A DNA stretch of 64,000 nt from Shewanella benthica (GCA_023284085.1 JAKVHY010000004.1:1-64000); one strand, 5' to 3'. Positions 30,944-40,664 are shown, numbered from the stretch's first letter. Notes: generated from the sequence alone by a model not told the origin. Made by a program: numbers and translations.

Positions 30944-31019
30944 TGGAGCGACATATCGGGTTCGAACCGATGACCTATACCTTGGCAAGGTATCGCTCTA
31001 CCAACTGAGCTAATGTCGC
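30944..31019 (-). tRNA. tRNA-Gly (GCC), copy 2
   Basis: Same 76-base sequence as copy 1, exactly 213 bases away. Anticodon GCC in a normal seven-base loop; CCA is encoded. Confidence 0.97.
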
Positions 31020-31033
31020 ATAATCTTTTTAAA

Positions 31034-31140
31034 TTGGAGCGACCATTCTTTAACATAAAGAATGGGTTCGAACCGATGACCTATACCTTGGCAAAAAAAA
31101 GGTATCAACTCTTTCAAGTAATCAACTGAGCGAATGCCGC
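31034..31140 (-). pseudogene. Degenerate tRNA-Gly copy D
   Basis: Nearly identical to copy C and 213 bases from it. The anticodon loop is T8-GCCAA (13 bases). The insert in place of the T-stem 3' half is a perfect ten-pair hairpin, CCATTCTTTA/TAAAGAATGG with loop ACA (plus strand). Confidence 0.8.
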
Positions 31141-31156
31141 TTTCAATCTTTTAAAT

Positions 31157-31232
31157 TGGAGCGACATATCGGGTTCGAACCGATGACCTATACCTTGGCA
31201 AGGTATCGCTCTACCAACTGAGCTAATGTCGC
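31157..31232 (-). tRNA. tRNA-Gly (GCC), copy 3
   Basis: Same 76-base sequence as copies 1 and 2, 213 bases from copy 2. All arms are intact and CCA is encoded. Confidence 0.97.
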
Positions 31233-31282
31233 TTAAAACTTTTAGTCTCGAATATTTGGCGTATTCAAAACATTTTTAAATT

Positions 31283-31358
31283 TGGAGCGACATATCGGGT
31301 TCGAACCGATGACCTATACCTTGGCAAGGTATCGCTCTACCAACTGAGCTAATGTCGC
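31283..31358 (-). tRNA. tRNA-Gly (GCC), copy 4 (promoter-proximal)
   Basis: Same 76-base sequence. The first gene of the array in the direction of transcription, 50 bases before copy 3 and about 40 bases after the predicted transcription start. Confidence 0.97.
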
Positions 31359-31397
31359 ATTCATACTATTTACTAACTTACTTGTCAGCAAAAGTTG

Positions 31398-31432
31398 AGG
31401 CCGCATTATATGAGAATTTCATATTGCTGCAA
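31398..31432 (-). promoter_or_regulatory. Promoter of the tRNA-Gly array
   Basis: On the minus strand TTGCAG (31432-31427), a 16-base spacer and a perfect TATAAT (31410-31405), followed by the GC-rich discriminator GCGGCC typical of stable-RNA promoters under stringent control. Confidence 0.8.
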
Positions 31433-31461
31433 CCCCTTCTTGAAAATAAATGTCTGTTTGG

Positions 31462-32007
31462 TCAAATTTTGAATACTTTTGCGCGATAATACTGCAATTC
31501 GGCAATAGATTCCTGGATATCCACCAGTGCTTTATGGGTTCCCTGCTTAGTAAACCCATCCATAAGCTCTGGCTTCCAACGTCTGGTTAGCTCCTTGATG
31601 GTACTTACATCTATATTACGATAGTGAAAGTAATCTTCTAGCTTTGGCATGTACCGGTTCATAAAACGTCGATCTTGACCTATGCTATTGCCGCACATAG
31701 GTGATATGCCTTGAGGAACATATTGAGAAATAAACTCTATGGTCATGGCAATGGCATCGTCTTCACTGTATTGACTGCTGCGCACTCGCTCGACTAATCC
31801 TGACTCACCATGGTGCTTTTGGTTCCAATCGTCCATTATAGCGAGCTGTTCATCAGTCTGATAAATCGCAATCACAGGCCCTTCAGCAAGAATATTTAAC
31901 TCTTTATCTGTCACTATTGTTGCGATCTCTATGACCTTATCGGTCTCGGGATCTAACCCGGTCATCTCTAAATCTACCCAAATGAGATTGTTTGCATCTG
32001 CAACCAT
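31462..32007 (-). CDS. orn: Oligoribonuclease
   Basis: 3'-5' exoribonuclease that finishes RNA decay by cutting 2-5-mers, including pGpG. 181 residues, the family length. DEDDh motifs: D12 and E14 in [10 protein letters not shown], an Asp in SIGQDRRFM, His and Asp in [12 protein letters not shown]. Divergent from rsgA; the tRNA-Gly array follows downstream. Confidence 0.97.
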   Translation of the reverse strand: MVADANNLIWVDLEMTGLDPETDKVIEIATIVTDKELNILAEGPVIAIYQTDEQLAIMDDWNQKHHGESGLVERVRSSQYSEDDAIAMTIEFISQYVPQGISPMCGNSIGQDRRFMNRYMPKLEDYFHYRNIDVSTIKELTRRWKPELMDGFTKQGTHKALVDIQESIAELQYYRAKVFKI

Positions 32008-32119
32008 AGATCTGCCTTATTCTTCCTGTTTGCCTAAATTCAGGCTTTTTTGTTTAAGACCGTGTATCATACTGCTTTTTTAAGCTACACAAAATCACCT
32101 TATTTACGATGACAAAACT

Positions 32120-33178
32120 GTGAGTAAAAAGAAACCCCTAAGTCAGGGTCAAAAACGCCGTATGCGAGCCAACCAAGAAAAAAGGCTACAACGGAAAGAT
32201 TCAGGTAGCAATGCTCCTGAATTACAGGATAGTTCACTTGAGCCAGAACAGCTCGGAACTGTTATATCTCGTTTTGGGCAGCATGCCGATGTTGAAACCG
32301 AATCAGGCCAAGTTGTGCGGTGTAATATTCGCCGTAACATTCAAAGCCTGGTCACCGGTGACAAAGTGGTCGTGCGTTTGGCTGTGGAAATCACCACCAC
32401 CGTAGCCGGCATTATCGAAGCCGTCCACCCTCGTCATTCGCTGCTCTCGCGGCCAGATCTCTATGATGGCATCAAGATCATCGCTGCTAATATCGATCAG
32501 ATCTTGATTGTCTCTTCGATAGTACCTAGTTTTACGACTCAAATAATCGACCGTTACTTAGTAGCAGCAGAAGACACAGGTATTTCACCGATAATCGTCC
32601 TCAATAAGATCGATCTCCTCACCGATGAAGATCGCCCTGAAGTCGAAGCTGCACTAAAACGCTACCAAGATATAGGCTATCAAGTCTACCAAATAAGCAG
32701 TCATACTGGCCAAGGCGTCGATGACATAAAAGCCTTACTGAATGAAAATGTCAGTATTTTTGTCGGCCAATCAGGTGTAGGTAAGTCATCCATCATTAAC
32801 GCTATGATGCCTGATGCCGAGCTAGCTATTGGTGATGTCTCTCAAAATTCAGGCCTAGGACAACACACGACCACGACGGCTAAGTTAATGCATTTTGTTA
32901 GCGGAGGCGATCTGATTGATTCTCCGGGAGTTCGAGAATTTGCGCTATGGCACTTACCACCAGAAAGAGTGGGTGAGTGTTTTATCGAGTTCCGGGAATA
33001 TCTAGGCACTTGTAAATTCAGAGACTGTAAACACAAAAATGATCCTGGTTGTGCCATCACCGAAGCATTTCATGCTGGCAAGATCGCAGCAGATCGATAC
33101 AACAATTATCATAAAATTATTGCCAGCCTAAATGAAATGCGCCATGCCAGACAGTTTAGAGCTAGCGAAGAAGAATAG
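32120..33178 (+). CDS. rsgA: Small ribosomal subunit biogenesis GTPase RsgA
   Basis: Circularly permuted GTPase that checks late 30S maturation, 352 residues. The order is G4 (LNKIDLL), G1 (GQSGVGKSS), G3 (DSPGV), with an OB fold before (VISRFGQHADVE) and a zinc site after (CKFRDCKHKNDPGC). It starts at GTG 32120, which gives the family N-terminus MSKKKPLSQGQKRRMRANQ. Followed by psd at 31 bases. Confidence 0.97.
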   Translation: MSKKKPLSQGQKRRMRANQEKRLQRKDSGSNAPELQDSSLEPEQLGTVISRFGQHADVETESGQVVRCNIRRNIQSLVTGDKVVVRLAVEITTTVAGIIEAVHPRHSLLSRPDLYDGIKIIAANIDQILIVSSIVPSFTTQIIDRYLVAAEDTGISPIIVLNKIDLLTDEDRPEVEAALKRYQDIGYQVYQISSHTGQGVDDIKALLNENVSIFVGQSGVGKSSIINAMMPDAELAIGDVSQNSGLGQHTTTTAKLMHFVSGGDLIDSPGVREFALWHLPPERVGECFIEFREYLGTCKFRDCKHKNDPGCAITEAFHAGKIAADRYNNYHKIIASLNEMRHARQFRASEEE

Positions 33179-33209
33179 GCTAAGCGCAATATTTTGAAGG
33201 GAAGTACAC

Positions 33210-34073
33210 GTGGATAAAATAAAAATTGCATTGCAATATATCATGCCTAAACATTTAGTCTCTCGCCTGGTGGGTAAACTGGCAGCCGCTGAATTAGGTT
33301 CGATAACGACCGCTGGAATAAAATGGTTTATTAAGCAATACAAGATCGATATGAGTGAAGCCGCACAGAGCGAACCTGAAGCTTATAAGACGTTTAATGC
33401 GTTTTTCACTCGAGCCCTCAAACCAGGTGTACGTCCGCTTTCACAAGATCAAGATTATATTGTCCATCCGGTCGATGGCGCGATAAGCCAATGCGGTCCT
33501 ATTAATGACGGTCAGATATTTCAAGCCAAAGGACATGAGTATTCATCACTTGCACTACTTGGTGATCAAGCCGATGATGCCAAACGCTTCGAAGATGGCG
33601 ATTTCGCTACCATCTACTTAGCACCAAAAGACTATCACCGAATTCACATGCCAGTGAAAGGCACCTTGTCAAAAATGACTTATGTTCCCGGTGACTTGTT
33701 TTCCGTCAACCCATTAACCGCAGCAAATGTTCCAGGGCTGTTCGCCCGTAACGAACGTGTGGTGGCAATTTTTGAGACCGAGATAGGTCCTATTGCCATG
33801 GTATTGGTCGGTGCAACCATAGTCGCAAGCATAGAAACCGTCTGGGCGGGTACCATTACACCACCCGGAAGTAAAAATGTATTTACCTGGGATTACCCGA
33901 CCGAGGGGCCAGAGGCATTAACCCTTGAAAAAGGTGCCGAAATGGGAAGGTTTAAGCTAGGCAGTACGGTTGTCATGCTATTCGCCAAAGGTGCTTTAGA
34001 TGAATTTGCCGACGGTGTCGTGCCAGAAGCCGTGACCCGCATGGGGCAGACGTTCGCAAAAATAGAGGATTAA
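33210..34073 (+). CDS. psd: Phosphatidylserine decarboxylase proenzyme
   Basis: Makes phosphatidylethanolamine at the inner membrane. 287 residues. It self-cleaves at the LGST motif, giving a pyruvoyl group from S252 (E. coli S254). The region [11 protein letters not shown] has the conserved His residues. The GTG start at 33210 has AAGGGAAG upstream. It stands between rsgA and an EamA transporter; in E. coli psd directly neighbours both rsgA and mscM. Confidence 0.97.
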   Translation: MDKIKIALQYIMPKHLVSRLVGKLAAAELGSITTAGIKWFIKQYKIDMSEAAQSEPEAYKTFNAFFTRALKPGVRPLSQDQDYIVHPVDGAISQCGPINDGQIFQAKGHEYSSLALLGDQADDAKRFEDGDFATIYLAPKDYHRIHMPVKGTLSKMTYVPGDLFSVNPLTAANVPGLFARNERVVAIFETEIGPIAMVLVGATIVASIETVWAGTITPPGSKNVFTWDYPTEGPEALTLEKGAEMGRFKLGSTVVMLFAKGALDEFADGVVPEAVTRMGQTFAKIED

Positions 34074-34112
34074 CCTGATCTAAACAGCTTTTGGTCAGTA
34101 TACGGAGTGATA

Positions 34113-34988
34113 ATGAACCAAACGGCTAGTAGTAAACAATCAGGTTTATTAGAGTTACATCTCGCTGTGCTGCTATTTGGTGGCACGGCACTCTTCTCAA
34201 AACTTATTCCACTCAGTGCGTTAAATATCACTCTGCTACGCTGCGTAGTTGCCGCTCTTGTCTTAGCCTGCATAGTCAAATTTAGCAAAAAAAACTTATC
34301 ACTCAACTCCACTAGAGATTATTTCATCGCCCTAGGCCTAGGCATTATCGTCAGCCTACATTGGGTCACTTATTTTGCATCTATGCAGCTCTCTTCCGTC
34401 GCTATCGGTATGATAGCCTTCTTCACTTATCCAGTGATGACAGTCTTAATTGAGCCCATCTTCACAGGTAATCGAATTCAACGAAGTGATCTTGTTAGTG
34501 GGCTCGCCGTGCTACTTGGAGTCATACTACTGATCCCCGAAGCCAACCTGGGCAATGATGTGACTATGGGCATAGCGCTGGGAATCTTATCCGCCGCGTT
34601 TTTTACCGCTCGCAACCTGCTACATAAGAGATATTTTTCAGCCTACTCTGGTCCCCACGCTATGTTTTACCAAACAGGTGTAGCCGTCTTTTTCCTCGCA
34701 CCTTGGCATACAATAGAATTCAGTCAAATAGAACAAAATACCTGGTGGCTGATACTATTACTCGGAGTGATGTTCACCGCTGCTCCCCATGCACTTTTTA
34801 CCGCAGCCTTGCGTCACCTTAGTGCCAAAACTGTAAGCTTGGTCTCTTGCCTACAACCTTTCTATGGTGCTGTTTTAGCTCTGCTATTCTTAGGTGAACA
34901 GCTAGATATCAAGACGACAATAGGCGGCTTATTGGTCGTCGCAACCGCCATTTTCGAGACTCAACGGCATCGAAAAACATCCAGCTAA
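34113..34988 (+). CDS. EamA/DMT-family transporter
   Basis: Inner-membrane protein of 291 residues with about ten hydrophobic helices and two EamA repeats (about 9-140 and 150-287). The family exports or imports amino acids, nucleotides and other small metabolites; substrate unknown. Typical segments are LRCVVAALVLACI, ASMQLSSVAIGMIAFFTYP and LVSCLQPFYGAVLALLFLGEQL. ATG 34113 is chosen because GGAG lies five bases upstream; an in-frame GTG at 34107 overlaps that site. It is inserted between psd and the mechanosensitive channel gene that neighbour one another in E. coli. Confidence 0.88.
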   Translation: MNQTASSKQSGLLELHLAVLLFGGTALFSKLIPLSALNITLLRCVVAALVLACIVKFSKKNLSLNSTRDYFIALGLGIIVSLHWVTYFASMQLSSVAIGMIAFFTYPVMTVLIEPIFTGNRIQRSDLVSGLAVLLGVILLIPEANLGNDVTMGIALGILSAAFFTARNLLHKRYFSAYSGPHAMFYQTGVAVFFLAPWHTIEFSQIEQNTWWLILLLGVMFTAAPHALFTAALRHLSAKTVSLVSCLQPFYGAVLALLFLGEQLDIKTTIGGLLVVATAIFETQRHRKTSS

Positions 34989-35156
34989 CTCTCCTTTTCT
35001 TGACTGAAGGGTGAGAAGTTCGGTACTTGCCATGATGATTTTAATTTATATTTCTATTTTCTGAAAAAAATCACAAAAAACGCAAAAAAAAGAAGCTATA
35101 TTAGCCACTTTTATTGATAAGATATCTTCGACTCTTTCTCTAACCTGCATCCAAAT

Positions 35157-38100
35157 ATGTTTCCAACTATGCGCACTACTTTTCTGCTTCTCATTGCATT
35201 AACCGGCTTCAGTGCAGCCGCAAGTTCGCCACTCGAACTCAATAAGCGCCTAGGACTCACTCAACCGGCTTCGACCACTTTAACGGCCGAACAAAAGCTG
35301 GCACATATCCAGCGCAGTATCGAAGAGCAAGCGTTAATAGAAAAAAATCACCTTAAGCTGATCAATAACTACCAAGGACATAAACTTAGTCTGGAGCGAC
35401 AACTGGAAGAGGCTAAGTCACCTCTCCCTTGGTCCAAGACTAATGATCCCACTCAGCAGGCATCTCTCGCCTATTTAAGACTGTCTGAGCTCAAAGAGAT
35501 AGAAGCCGAACTCAATATAAAAGTGACTGACTTAATCAAGCAGCATAACCGGCTACCATCTGATATTGCCTCTGCTCGACAATCACTGACTCAGCATAAA
35601 AAAAATCAAATAGATCACTCTGACAACAATCAAAATATGTTGCTTAAGGCACAGCGTCAGCTCTATATTCAGCTTCTGACGACATTAGAGGCCGAACAGG
35701 CGAGCAGCCAAAAACGCATCAACCTCAATCAACAACAGATGTTGCTGGTCAGGCTGCAACTATCACAACAAGAGAGCCTGATCGAAGAGATCAATAAGGC
35801 CACTGCTAAACAGAGGCAAAAGAAGACAGATGCCACCATAGCTAAGAGTCTTTTTGAGACTTCTGCAGAGCTATCCCCCCTGACACAACAACTGAATCAG
35901 CTAAATATCGATTATGCCAACACGCTAAAAATCCTCACTAAGGACACCAATCGAGCCGTTCTCGCACAAGAAGCTGCCGAAAACCTCTATCAAGTTCAAG
36001 CGAAACAGCTGACCAACACCCAACAACAAGTAGGCTTAATCAAATTAAATTCAGCATTCGGCGAGCGCTTCCTGCAGATGCTGCAATCTCTACCCGCCCC
36101 ACCGAATCAGGATAAGCTACAAACAAAAATAGCCCAAGCTAGGCTGGAAAGATATCAACTAGAGCAAGATCTAACGATAAACAACCAACAACTGGTAGCC
36201 AATGAACCTTTAACTAAGATACAAATGAGACTGCTCACCTCGCAGCATGACTTGCTCACGCAACTCTTGCAGAGCCAAGATCTTTATTTGAGTGAACTCA
36301 CTGATTTAAGAGTGATATATGAACAGTTAACCCAACAGAATATCGCCTTGAAAAGCATCCTCAATGAGCACCTATTTTGGGTGCCAAACGCTAACTCCAT
36401 CGATAAATTATGGATCACAGATCTTTTTCAGAGTGTGAAGTGGCTTATGAGCCAAACTTTTTGGTCTGACATCTCTGTTTCCTTCGATGAACAGAGTGAA
36501 TACTGGTCTTGGTGGATCATCTTGTTTGTACTCTGTTTAGTCGCCCAAGATCTGTTAACACCTAAGTTCAAATCTGCCATGGCCAATGACATCACATTTG
36601 TCGGTAATGTCACCCAAGATCTGTTCAGCTACACCTTCAGGGCCCTGATTAACTCTTTACTCTACTGCGTGATTAAACCACTGCCAGTGATCGCCGCAGG
36701 TGCCATCTTACTCTTATCCAGTCTGAACCTAACGGCGGCAATCGGCATGGGGGTGTTAGTCGTAGGTTTACTCTACCTGCTCTACCGCTTCACCTATCTT
36801 CTCGCACTGAATAGGGGCTTGCTCATAGGCCATTTCAAAGGTGAGAAAACAATAATCAGGCAAGGTCAACTCAGGTTTAAATCCTTCGTTATCATGGCAA
36901 TACCTTTCTTTGGAGTCATGGGGTTTACCGAGTTTATCGATAATTCAGTACTGAGAAATAGCATTGGCCGTGGCGCCTTCATTATTTTCAGTATTTTCCT
37001 GTTTAGATTCTATAAAGATATCTTATCCTTATCTAAGAAAAATAAGCATCAACATCAGGATGATAAAAATAAAAAATTACTCCAAAGATTTCTGTGGGCA
37101 GTACTGCTCATCGTCCCTCCGGTCTGTGCCATTCTGGCTTTTAGAGGTTATTACTACACGGCGTTTCAGGTGCTACTACAACTGCAACTTTCCCTGTTAT
37201 TATCCCTAGGCTTCATGTTGCTCTATCAACTGATTAAACGTTGGATGCTCATAGAAAGGAGGCGCATCGCCTTCGACCGTGCCAAAGCCAGACGCGCAGA
37301 AATATTGCTTCAACGTGAGCGAGATGAAGATCCACAAAGCAATACCGACCCCCTCGACACCTATGAAGAGCCGGTTGTCGATCTGGAAACCATCTCCAGC
37401 CAATCTCTGGGGCTGGTGCGCTCACTATTACTACTGGCTTTCTTAGCAAGTTTAATCGGCCTCTGGACCCAGACCCACACAGCATTATTCTCATTACTCG
37501 ATGGCGTGACGCTCTGGACCAGTAACTCTCTGGTTAACGGCATCGAACAACAGCTCCCTATTACCCTAAAATCATTACTACTCGGGCTGGTCATAGTCGG
37601 CTTCTCACTGATGATAGCCACCAACCTGCCCGGTTTACTCGAGCTCACCATATTACAGCGACTCGATTTGAGTCAGGGAACCGGCTTTGCCATCACCACA
37701 ATGAGTCGCTATCTAGTGGTGTTTTTCGGTATCTTGAGTGGCTTTTCAACTTTAGGTATGGAATGGTCCAAGTTACAGTGGCTAGTAGCAGCACTCTCTC
37801 TGGGACTGGGTTTTGGATTACAAGAGATCTTCGCTAACTTCATCTCAGGCTTGATCATCTTGTTCGAAAAACCGGTGAGAATTGGTGACACTGTGACCAT
37901 ACGAGATCTCACAGGTACCGTAACTAAGATTCAGATCCGTGCAACGACCATCATTGACTGGGATAGGAAAGAGATCATCATCCCCAATAAGGCGTTCATT
38001 ACCGAACAACTCATCAACTGGTCCCTCTCAGATCCAATCACACGTGTTATTGTCTATATCTCAGTCGCGAGAGACTCAGATCCGGCTAGGGTCGAAGCGG

Positions 38101-38369
38101 CACTATATCAAGCCGTAAAAGGATGTGATGATGCATTAGAAAGTCCAGAGCCTGAAGTCTGGTTTGCGGGGTTTGGTAAACACACCCAAGATTATGAAGT
38201 CAGAGCCTATGCCAAGGATATGAATACCCGTTGGCCTCTTCGTCATAAATTGCATAAAGCCATCTGTAAAAAACTTCAAGAAAACCAACTGGAACTCGCA
38301 TATCCGCAACTGGAAGTACATATCAATAACATGCAGAGTAAAGAGGCTCAAGGACTCATCAGAAGCTAA
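35157..38369 (+). CDS. Large mechanosensitive channel, MscK/MscM type
   Basis: 1,070-residue MscS-superfamily channel. A signal peptide (about 1-26) leads to a long Gln-rich, coiled-coil periplasmic domain (to about 450), then multiple membrane helices. The MscS core (about 850-1060) has the pore helix LSLGLGFGLQEIFANF near 880, followed by GLIILFEKPVRIGDTV. It releases solutes on hypo-osmotic shock. The position after psd suggests the MscM (YjeP) orthologue. A second ATG four codons in (35169) is an alternative start. Confidence 0.93.
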   Translation: MFPTMRTTFLLLIALTGFSAAASSPLELNKRLGLTQPASTTLTAEQKLAHIQRSIEEQALIEKNHLKLINNYQGHKLSLERQLEEAKSPLPWSKTNDPTQQASLAYLRLSELKEIEAELNIKVTDLIKQHNRLPSDIASARQSLTQHKKNQIDHSDNNQNMLLKAQRQLYIQLLTTLEAEQASSQKRINLNQQQMLLVRLQLSQQESLIEEINKATAKQRQKKTDATIAKSLFETSAELSPLTQQLNQLNIDYANTLKILTKDTNRAVLAQEAAENLYQVQAKQLTNTQQQVGLIKLNSAFGERFLQMLQSLPAPPNQDKLQTKIAQARLERYQLEQDLTINNQQLVANEPLTKIQMRLLTSQHDLLTQLLQSQDLYLSELTDLRVIYEQLTQQNIALKSILNEHLFWVPNANSIDKLWITDLFQSVKWLMSQTFWSDISVSFDEQSEYWSWWIILFVLCLVAQDLLTPKFKSAMANDITFVGNVTQDLFSYTFRALINSLLYCVIKPLPVIAAGAILLLSSLNLTAAIGMGVLVVGLLYLLYRFTYLLALNRGLLIGHFKGEKTIIRQGQLRFKSFVIMAIPFFGVMGFTEFIDNSVLRNSIGRGAFIIFSIFLFRFYKDILSLSKKNKHQHQDDKNKKLLQRFLWAVLLIVPPVCAILAFRGYYYTAFQVLLQLQLSLLLSLGFMLLYQLIKRWMLIERRRIAFDRAKARRAEILLQRERDEDPQSNTDPLDTYEEPVVDLETISSQSLGLVRSLLLLAFLASLIGLWTQTHTALFSLLDGVTLWTSNSLVNGIEQQLPITLKSLLLGLVIVGFSLMIATNLPGLLELTILQRLDLSQGTGFAITTMSRYLVVFFGILSGFSTLGMEWSKLQWLVAALSLGLGFGLQEIFANFISGLIILFEKPVRIGDTVTIRDLTGTVTKIQIRATTIIDWDRKEIIIPNKAFITEQLINWSLSDPITRVIVYISVARDSDPARVEAALYQAVKGCDDALESPEPEVWFAGFGKHTQDYEVRAYAKDMNTRWPLRHKLHKAICKKLQENQLELAYPQLEVHINNMQSKEAQGLIRS

Positions 38370-39061
38370 TGATTATTTTTTCCCATAGAGGCGCCAGTGG
38401 ATACGCGCCGGAAAATACCATGGCGGCCATGAAGAAGGCGATCGAATTAGGCTCACGTGCCATCGAGTTCGATATTCATAATGTTGAAGGTGAACTCTAT
38501 GTCTTCCACGACCGTCGCTTAGATAACAAGAGTAATGGCACCGGGTTAATAGAAGAGGTAAGCCGCAGTTATCTCGACTCCCTCAGAGTTGACGGTGAGC
38601 CTATCCCCACACTTTGGCAGGTGATGAACTACCTAAACCAGCATGACTGCCTGGTTAACATAGAGCTCAAGGGAATGAACTGCTTAGAGGTATTTATCGA
38701 TACTTACCCTAAGCTAATTAATCAATTAAATTTCTCCACAGAGAAGCTAATTATTTCATCCTTTCACCACGGGTTCCTGGCAAAATTCCGCCAGCGGTTT
38801 CCTCAAGCCTTAGTGGCGCCTTTGTTCGAAGGCATTGCTTTGGATAGCCAGCAAACAACCAGCCAGCTCGATGCATACTCGCTTCATCTGAGTCTCAGTT
38901 TCCTGACTCAAGAGATAGTGACACAAGCTCAATCACGTGGACTAAAAGTCTTTGTATATACAGTCAATGAAACATCGGATATGGCTCAGTTACAAGAGAT
39001 GGGGGTTGATGGCATATTTACTAACTTCCCCGATCGAGCGGCGAAGGCTCTGCAGGCATAA
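38369..39061 (+). CDS. Glycerophosphodiester phosphodiesterase
   Basis: GDPD-family enzyme of 230 residues without a signal peptide, so cytoplasmic and UgpQ-like. It would release glycerol 3-phosphate from deacylated phospholipids. Catalytic and metal residues: H6-R7 (SHRGASGYAPENT), E33 and D35 (IEFDIH), H47 (FHDRR). Its ATG overlaps the channel stop by one base (TAATG). Placement after psd and a membrane channel hints at phospholipid turnover, by inference. Confidence 0.9.
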   Translation: MIIFSHRGASGYAPENTMAAMKKAIELGSRAIEFDIHNVEGELYVFHDRRLDNKSNGTGLIEEVSRSYLDSLRVDGEPIPTLWQVMNYLNQHDCLVNIELKGMNCLEVFIDTYPKLINQLNFSTEKLIISSFHHGFLAKFRQRFPQALVAPLFEGIALDSQQTTSQLDAYSLHLSLSFLTQEIVTQAQSRGLKVFVYTVNETSDMAQLQEMGVDGIFTNFPDRAAKALQA

Positions 39062-39334
39062 TTCAGACCAGCATTTACCAAACTTTAAAGGCTACCGATG
39101 AGACTCAGTAACGCTTTAGCAAGCAGGGCTTTACGGCAAAATCGAATTTGTTGCGCAAAAATTCAATAGCCACCTAAACTATAGGTAAACTCGGCTAAAT
39201 TTGCCTATGTCGCTGTTGAAATCTCATTGAGCCAAGGATAGAGCAAAGACCCAAGTTGATGAAATACTGAAATAATACGTTCCACATGCAAGATCCATAG
39301 ACAAGATTATTCAGTAGAATAAGGGGGACTGAAG

Positions 39335-40261
39335 ATGAGATACAAGTTACTATTACTCACCGGTGATAATGAGCGATATAGATCTTTACTGCAATCCTGT
39401 CACCTCCCTGAAATTGAAATTCTGGGTGATGAAACCCAGCACATTTCACAAGCCAATATTTGGCTGGCAGAGCCTTCTCTCGCCGCGCCGCTACTGCCTC
39501 ATGGTAAGCATATTATCTGGATGCAATCGACCATAGCCGGCGTCGATGCCTTGGTCAAGCCACGCCAAAGAAAAGACTATCGGCTGACCAATGTCAGGGG
39601 CATATTCGGCCCCTTAATGAGCGAATACTTGTTTGGTTATCTGCTTGCTCACCAGAGAGAGCACACCATATACCGGTCGCAACAGGCGCAGAAAATTTGG
39701 CGTCCAGGCAGCTTCAAGACCCTTCAGGGTCAGCATTTACTTCTGCTTGGAACGGGTAATATAGCCAAGCATATTGCCCAAACTGCGAAGCACTTTGGCA
39801 TGCATGTCACAGGGATAAACCGAGGCGCTAAGCCAACGATTGGTTTTGATGATGTCGATACCCTAGCAAACCTGCCCCACTATCTGTCCCAGGCTGATGC
39901 TATTGCCAGCATACTTCCAAGCACACCAGATACCAGAGGAGCGCTCAACGCCCAGACCTTATCACTGATAAAATCCGATGGTATTTTATTCAATCTAGGA
40001 AGAGGAGATGTACTGGATCTCGATGCTCTGTACTTACAACTAAAGGAAAACATCCACCAGAATGCAATATTAGATGTCTTCAACCAGGAGCCATTACCTC
40101 AACATCATCCCATATGGACACTGGATAATGTCATCATAACGCCACATATTGCCGCCCCTAGTTTTCCCGAGCAGGTGGTCGAGATCTTTGCCAATAACTA
40201 CCATAAACTGCTAAGAGGCGAGCGACTCGCCCATGAAGTCAATTTTGAGCGCGGTTACTAG
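39335..40261 (+). CDS. D-2-hydroxyacid dehydrogenase
   Basis: NAD(P)-dependent 2-hydroxyacid dehydrogenase, 308 residues, of the GhrA-like group. Dinucleotide motif GTGNIAKH (139-146). Catalytic residues R223 (NLGRGD), E252 (NQEPLP) and H271 (TPHIAAPS). Likely reduces glyoxylate, hydroxypyruvate or similar 2-oxoacids; substrate untested. A 273-base gap upstream without a recognised gene makes it a separate unit. Confidence 0.88.
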   Translation: MRYKLLLLTGDNERYRSLLQSCHLPEIEILGDETQHISQANIWLAEPSLAAPLLPHGKHIIWMQSTIAGVDALVKPRQRKDYRLTNVRGIFGPLMSEYLFGYLLAHQREHTIYRSQQAQKIWRPGSFKTLQGQHLLLLGTGNIAKHIAQTAKHFGMHVTGINRGAKPTIGFDDVDTLANLPHYLSQADAIASILPSTPDTRGALNAQTLSLIKSDGILFNLGRGDVLDLDALYLQLKENIHQNAILDVFNQEPLPQHHPIWTLDNVIITPHIAAPSFPEQVVEIFANNYHKLLRGERLAHEVNFERGY

Positions 40262-40288
40262 TATCGAATGGTCAGCAGCGCCAGTTTT

Positions 40289-40388
40289 TCCACTTTTCAG
40301 ATCCCTTTCATACTTAGGTATAACAGCTAGCAAAGTTTCCATTTTTAAGATCCCCTTCACACTTAGGTATAACAGCTAGCAGAGTTTC
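40289..40388. repeat. Direct repeat upstream of bfd, period 49 bp
   Basis: Two tandem copies of a segment containing ACTTAGGTATAACAGCTAGC (at 40312 and 40361), with a handful of differences outside the core. Lies between the dehydrogenase stop and the bfd promoter. Confidence 0.8.
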
Positions 40389-40418
40389 TATTTTGACTTA
40401 TACACTTTTGATATTAGC

Positions 40419-40437
40419 ATTGAGAATCATTTTCATT
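40419..40437. promoter_or_regulatory. Probable Fur box of bfd
   Basis: GAGAAT-C-ATTTTC matches the 6-1-6 Fur pattern GATAAT-N-ATTATC at ten of twelve arm positions. It overlaps the likely promoter: TATACT at 40438-40443 could be the -10. Iron control of bfd is established in other bacteria. Confidence 0.65.
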
Positions 40438-40472
40438 TATACTTCGCTCATCTTGTTAGGGGGCCTAAATCA

Positions 40473-40664
40473 ATGTACGTTTGTCTTTGCTTCGCCGTTA
40501 CCGATACACAAATAAAAGCAGCCGTTAGTCAGGGAGATGTCTCTCTAGCTGATGTGAAGAAGCGTTTGGGTGTAGGGAGTCAATGTGGTAAATGTACTAA
40601 GATGGCTGGCCAGATAATCCAGAGACAACTGGACATAGAGCCCCAGTATTACCAAGTGGCCTGA
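40473..40664 (+). CDS. bfd: Bacterioferritin-associated ferredoxin
   Basis: 63-residue 2Fe-2S protein that reduces and releases iron stored in bacterioferritin. Four cluster cysteines: C4, C6, C38, C41 (MYVCLC and SQCGKC). TAGGGGG precedes the ATG. A Fur box lies just upstream, so it should be induced when iron is scarce. No bacterioferritin gene is adjacent. Confidence 0.93.
   Translation: MYVCLCFAVTDTQIKAAVSQGDVSLADVKKRLGVGSQCGKCTKMAGQIIQRQLDIEPQYYQVA

Noticed and set aside
30820..31008. 62-codon plus-strand frame with repeated GFEPMTYTLA-like peptides
   Set aside because: It is the antisense translation of tRNA-Gly copies; the repeated peptide comes from the tRNA repeat.
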